From positions 108,862 to 172,861 of the forward strand of contig JAJCZJ010000014.1 in NCBI GenBank assembly GCA_029262455.1: DNA of 64,000 nt. The letters are read 5' to 3'. Within the stretch, counting starts at the first letter, position 1, and every line of letters starts with the position of its first letter. This stretch comes from Deltaproteobacteria bacterium. GTDB taxonomy: Bacteria; Desulfobacterota; Binatia; HRBIN30; CADEER01. Made by a program: the position numbers and the translations under genes. Shown here in pieces: positions 61,597 to 64,000 of this stretch. Under the pieces are notes generated by a model. The model saw only the letters and a program-made list of their open reading frames with translations, made no database searches and was not told where the DNA came from.

Positions 61597-62676
61597 ATGT
61601 TCGACCTCCAGCTAAGTGAAGAGCAGCTCCTGTTGCGAGAGTCCGCACAGCGTTTCGCGCAGTCCGAGCTCCTGCCGGCCATGCGCGAGGCCGAGAAGTC
61701 GCGCGGCATCTCCGACGCGGTGCGCAAGTCCGCGTCAGCGATCGGCCTCGACAGACTCGCCATCCCGGAAGCTCTCGGCGGAAGCGAACTGGGATGCCTG
61801 GCCCAGGCCATTGTCAACGAAGAGCTTGGCGCAGCCGACCCGGGCGCAGCGCTTGCCTGCGACCCGCTCGGACCGGCCATTCTTGCCCTGCGTGAGCTAC
61901 CCGAAACGGAGCGCGACCAAATCATCGCGTCCCTTCTGGAGAACCAAGAACGTTGCACTATCGTCGACCGCAGCGATGGTACTTTCGATAGCGACGACGA
62001 AACCACACGCGGCACGATCGAGTGGGTTCCTGGCGACACAGTCGACCTGCTCGCCGTGATCGGATCCGATGGCATCGTATTCCTGCGTGGCGGGATTCAT
62101 CTTACGCCAGTCCACGGGGCGGGCCTCCGCGCCGCAGGCGCTAGCAGCATCACCATCGATCGATCATCGATTATCGCCCGGGTCAGCGACGCCGCAGCCA
62201 TCGACCGAGCCCGTGCTGGCGCGCGACTCTACATCGCATCGCTGATGCTCGGCACGATGCGGCAGGCTTGCGAGTACTCGCGCGCATACGCACGTGAGCG
62301 AGAAGCCTTCGGCAAGCCGATCGCGCACCATCAGGCACTGGCGTTTCTGATTACCGACATGCACGCCGCCGTCGAGGGCCTGCGCGTGCTGGTTCACGAC
62401 GCTGCGTGGCGCCTCGACCACGACGGTTCAGCTACGATCGAGGCAGCGCAAGCGTTTGTCGAAGCCGTGGAAGTTTCTCGATTCATCGGCCCCAACGCGG
62501 TCCAGATCCTCGGAGGCCACGGCTTCATGCGCGACCACCCCGTCGAGAAGTACATGCGCGAGGTACGCGCCTTGGGCCTGCTCTTCGGCGGAGTCGATGC
62601 CGCGCGCGAAGAAGCTGGGCTGGCGATCTGCAAACACCCGACCGCTCTCGACTTGTGTGCCCGGGAGGAGTGCTGA
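61597..62676 (+). CDS. Acyl-CoA dehydrogenase
   Basis: A 359-residue protein; the ATG at 61597 opens MFDLQLSEEQLLLRESAQRFA, the usual acyl-CoA dehydrogenase N-terminus, so the longer upstream frame is rejected. GLDRLAIPEALGGSELGCLAQAIVNEELG in pieces, YSRAYAREREAFGKPIAHHQALAFLITDMHA in pieces and VQILGGHGFMRDHPVEKYMREVR in pieces match the family. The middle beta domain is short, and no clear W-FAMTEP-type FAD loop is seen, so it may be a less active partner of the next enzyme. It ends TGATG, overlapping the next start. Confidence 0.88.
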   Translation: MFDLQLSEEQLLLRESAQRFAQSELLPAMREAEKSRGISDAVRKSASAIGLDRLAIPEALGGSELGCLAQAIVNEELGAADPGAALACDPLGPAILALRELPETERDQIIASLLENQERCTIVDRSDGTFDSDDETTRGTIEWVPGDTVDLLAVIGSDGIVFLRGGIHLTPVHGAGLRAAGASSITIDRSSIIARVSDAAAIDRARAGARLYIASLMLGTMRQACEYSRAYAREREAFGKPIAHHQALAFLITDMHAAVEGLRVLVHDAAWRLDHDGSATIEAAQAFVEAVEVSRFIGPNAVQILGGHGFMRDHPVEKYMREVRALGLLFGGVDAAREEAGLAICKHPTALDLCAREEC

Positions 62677-63851
62677 TGCACCTCGAACTCGATGCAGATT
62701 CCAAGCAGCGCCTTGAGAGGGCCCGAGAGATCGGTCGTACCGAAGTACGGCCGATCGGCCTCGAAGCCGACCGACTCGGTCGGCCGATTCCAGTCGACGA
62801 TTCGTACTTCGCGCGCTGTCTCGAACGCGGCGAGGGCAGAACACGTTGGCGGCCCGCCGGCACGCCGAAGCGTAGCGGGCGTCGGCGTCGTTCGACCGTC
62901 ACCACGCTGCTCATCGCCGAAGAGCTTTCCTATTGGGATCGAGGCGTCGGCGTCGCCAATCCAGGGCCGGGTTTGCCGGAAGGCAACGTCATCGCGCAAG
63001 GAACAGAGGAGCAGAAGGAAAAGTACCTCAGCGCTTTCATCAAACCCGATCGACCACGATGGGCATCGTTTGCAATGACCGAGCCCGGAGCCGGATCCGA
63101 CGCCGCAGCGATTCGCACCACCGCTCGGAAAGACGGCGACAGCTGGATTCTCAATGGCGCCAAGTGCTTCATCGGTAACGCCAGCCGCGCCGACTGGATC
63201 CTCGTCCAGGCGACCACTGATCCAGAACGCGGTCGCGCCGCTCAGCGCGCATTCTTTGTGGAACAAGGAACCGCGGGGCTCGGCCCATTCAAGATCGAAC
63301 CGAAGATGGGCCTCAAGGCCTACGAGTCGACGTCGTTTCCGCTGCAGGACTGTCGCATTCCTGCCGAGAACCTACTCGGCGGCGAGAAGAAACGGGAACG
63401 GCCCGAGGGTTTCAAGGGCGCGATGCGCACGTTCAATGCTCAGCGACCGGTCATCGCCGCCAACGCTGTCGGGATCGGCCGCTCGGCTCTCGACGAAACA
63501 CTCAGATTCGCGCGCGAGCACGGACTCATCAAACAAGCGCGCGTACGCGACCGCATCGAACACATGACCCGCAAGCTGCGCATGGCGCGTTTGATCTGCC
63601 TGCGGGCCGGGTGGCTCGCCGACCAGGAACGCCCCAACGTCGTCGAGGCGTCGATGTGCAAGTACGTCGCCGCAGCCGTCGCCCAGGAAGCAACCGCCCT
63701 GGGTATGGAGGTTCTCGGCGCAGTTGCCGGGCGCGGCGATCACATCGTCGAGAAGCTCTACCGCGACGTCAAAGCAATGGACATCGTCGAGGGTACGGGA
63801 CAGATTCAGCGAATGATCATCGCCCGCAAGTTGGTCGAATTGCCCCGCTGA
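62676..63851 (+). CDS. Acyl-CoA dehydrogenase, partner enzyme
   Basis: A 391-residue protein whose ATG overlaps the previous stop; GGGAGGAG is upstream. It has the complete family core: ASFAMTEPGAGSDAAAIRTTA in pieces, GAKCFIGNASRADWILVQA, MGLKAYESTSFPLQDCRIPAENLLG in pieces and MDIVEGTGQIQRMIIARKL. A basic Arg/Gly-rich stretch (about residues 50-75) replaces the usual loop before the LLIAEELSYWDRG helix. Translational coupling suggests that the two dehydrogenases form a hetero-oligomer, as in paired ACADs of steroid or branched acyl degradation. Confidence 0.9.
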   Translation: MHLELDADSKQRLERAREIGRTEVRPIGLEADRLGRPIPVDDSYFARCLERGEGRTRWRPAGTPKRSGRRRRSTVTTLLIAEELSYWDRGVGVANPGPGLPEGNVIAQGTEEQKEKYLSAFIKPDRPRWASFAMTEPGAGSDAAAIRTTARKDGDSWILNGAKCFIGNASRADWILVQATTDPERGRAAQRAFFVEQGTAGLGPFKIEPKMGLKAYESTSFPLQDCRIPAENLLGGEKKRERPEGFKGAMRTFNAQRPVIAANAVGIGRSALDETLRFAREHGLIKQARVRDRIEHMTRKLRMARLICLRAGWLADQERPNVVEASMCKYVAAAVAQEATALGMEVLGAVAGRGDHIVEKLYRDVKAMDIVEGTGQIQRMIIARKLVELPR

Positions 63852-63882
63852 GGCGAGGGCAATCTTCAGGGCGGCGATTTGC

Positions 63883-64000
63883 AACGCGGCTCGGCAGGAG
63901 CCTCTCCCTCCATGGGTAAGATTCTCACCGTAACGCGGCTCGGCAGGAGCCTCTCCCTCCATGGGTAAGATTCTCACCGTAACGCGGCTCGGCAGGAGCC
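63883..64000. repeat. 49-bp tandem repeat array, open at window edge
   Basis: A 49-bp unit starting AACGCGGCTCGGCAGGAGCC and ending TCTCACCGT occurs twice in full with no visible mismatch, and a third copy begins at 63981 and runs off the window. There are no unique spacers, so this is not CRISPR. The head word is shared with 27628-27644 and 59941-59995. Confidence 0.88.

Noticed and set aside
62820..62910. Frameshift in the second acyl-CoA dehydrogenase
   Set aside because: The basic stretch is odd, but no other frame gives a better family match on both sides, and the frame stays open; kept as an unusual loop.
63883..64000. Possible CRISPR array
   Set aside because: The 49-bp units are identical in full, so there are no unique spacers, and no cas genes are near.
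1..64000. tRNA or rRNA genes
   Set aside because: No cloverleaf with the TTC arm and no rRNA-like segments were recognised on reading either strand.

Overview
The window is GC-rich bacterial DNA with densely packed genes. It carries a complete type VI secretion system (T6SS), a group of likely T6SS cargo genes, several secreted proteins with Thr/Pro-rich linkers, dockerin-like repeats, cohesin-like domains and SRCR domains, and a small acyl-CoA/oxidoreductase block at the right end. Thr-Pro linkers, dockerin-like Asp/Asn-Gly repeats, eukaryote-like Ser/Thr kinases, TTG/GTG starts and GGCTCGGCAGGAGCC-type intergenic repeats suggest an uncultured deltaproteobacterial-type lineage (Desulfobacterota, Myxococcota or Binatota-like). 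That placement is an inference from gene style; no rRNA or tRNA gene was seen.

Left part (1-15.3 kb), envelope and surface proteins: an SRCR protein cut by the window edge, two lipoproteins, a membrane Ser/Thr kinase, an RDD membrane protein, a 966-residue dockerin plus four-cohesin protein, a caspase-fold-like protein, an SRCR-SRCR-dockerin protein, an unknown protein with a beta-rich C-terminus, a propeller-dockerin-cohesin protein and a small secreted protein. Dockerins and cohesins on neighbouring exported proteins suggest that they assemble with each other outside the cell.

Middle-left (15.6-26.4 kb), a cargo island. It holds an L,D-transpeptidase-like protein with an overlapping lipoprotein (toxin/immunity layout), a zinc amidase, a Cys-His-Asp transglutaminase-like protein, a DUF2272 protein with an unknown partner, and decayed fragments of paralogues. 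A lower-GC cassette follows: DUF2169 protein, ketoacyl-synthase-like protein, PAAR-like protein, small toxin candidate and candidate immunity protein. Four enzymes appear to target peptidoglycan by different chemistries.

Middle-right (26.4-55.2 kb), the T6SS. All 13 core components are present: TssE-F-G-ClpV-VgrG on the minus strand, TssA-B-C-Hcp-TagJ divergently on the plus strand, then a minus-strand run ending in TssJ-K-L-M-TagF. Unusual items are a second complete sheath gene pair (tssB2-tssC2), an FHA domain fused to a pseudokinase, a second pseudokinase carrying a zinc-ribbon insert, and a Cys-rich segment in TssM. The authentic kinase at 3.3-5.0 kb, the FHA-pseudokinase and TagF could form a phosphorylation-dependent firing control like the known threonine phosphorylation pathway.

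Right end (55.4-64 kb), housekeeping and catabolism: an RlmI-like methyltransferase, a DEAD-box helicase with a DbpA-type RNA-binding domain, a VOC protein, a luciferase-like oxidoreductase, enoyl-CoA hydratase, dienelactone hydrolase and two acyl-CoA dehydrogenases. The window ends inside a 49-bp tandem repeat array.
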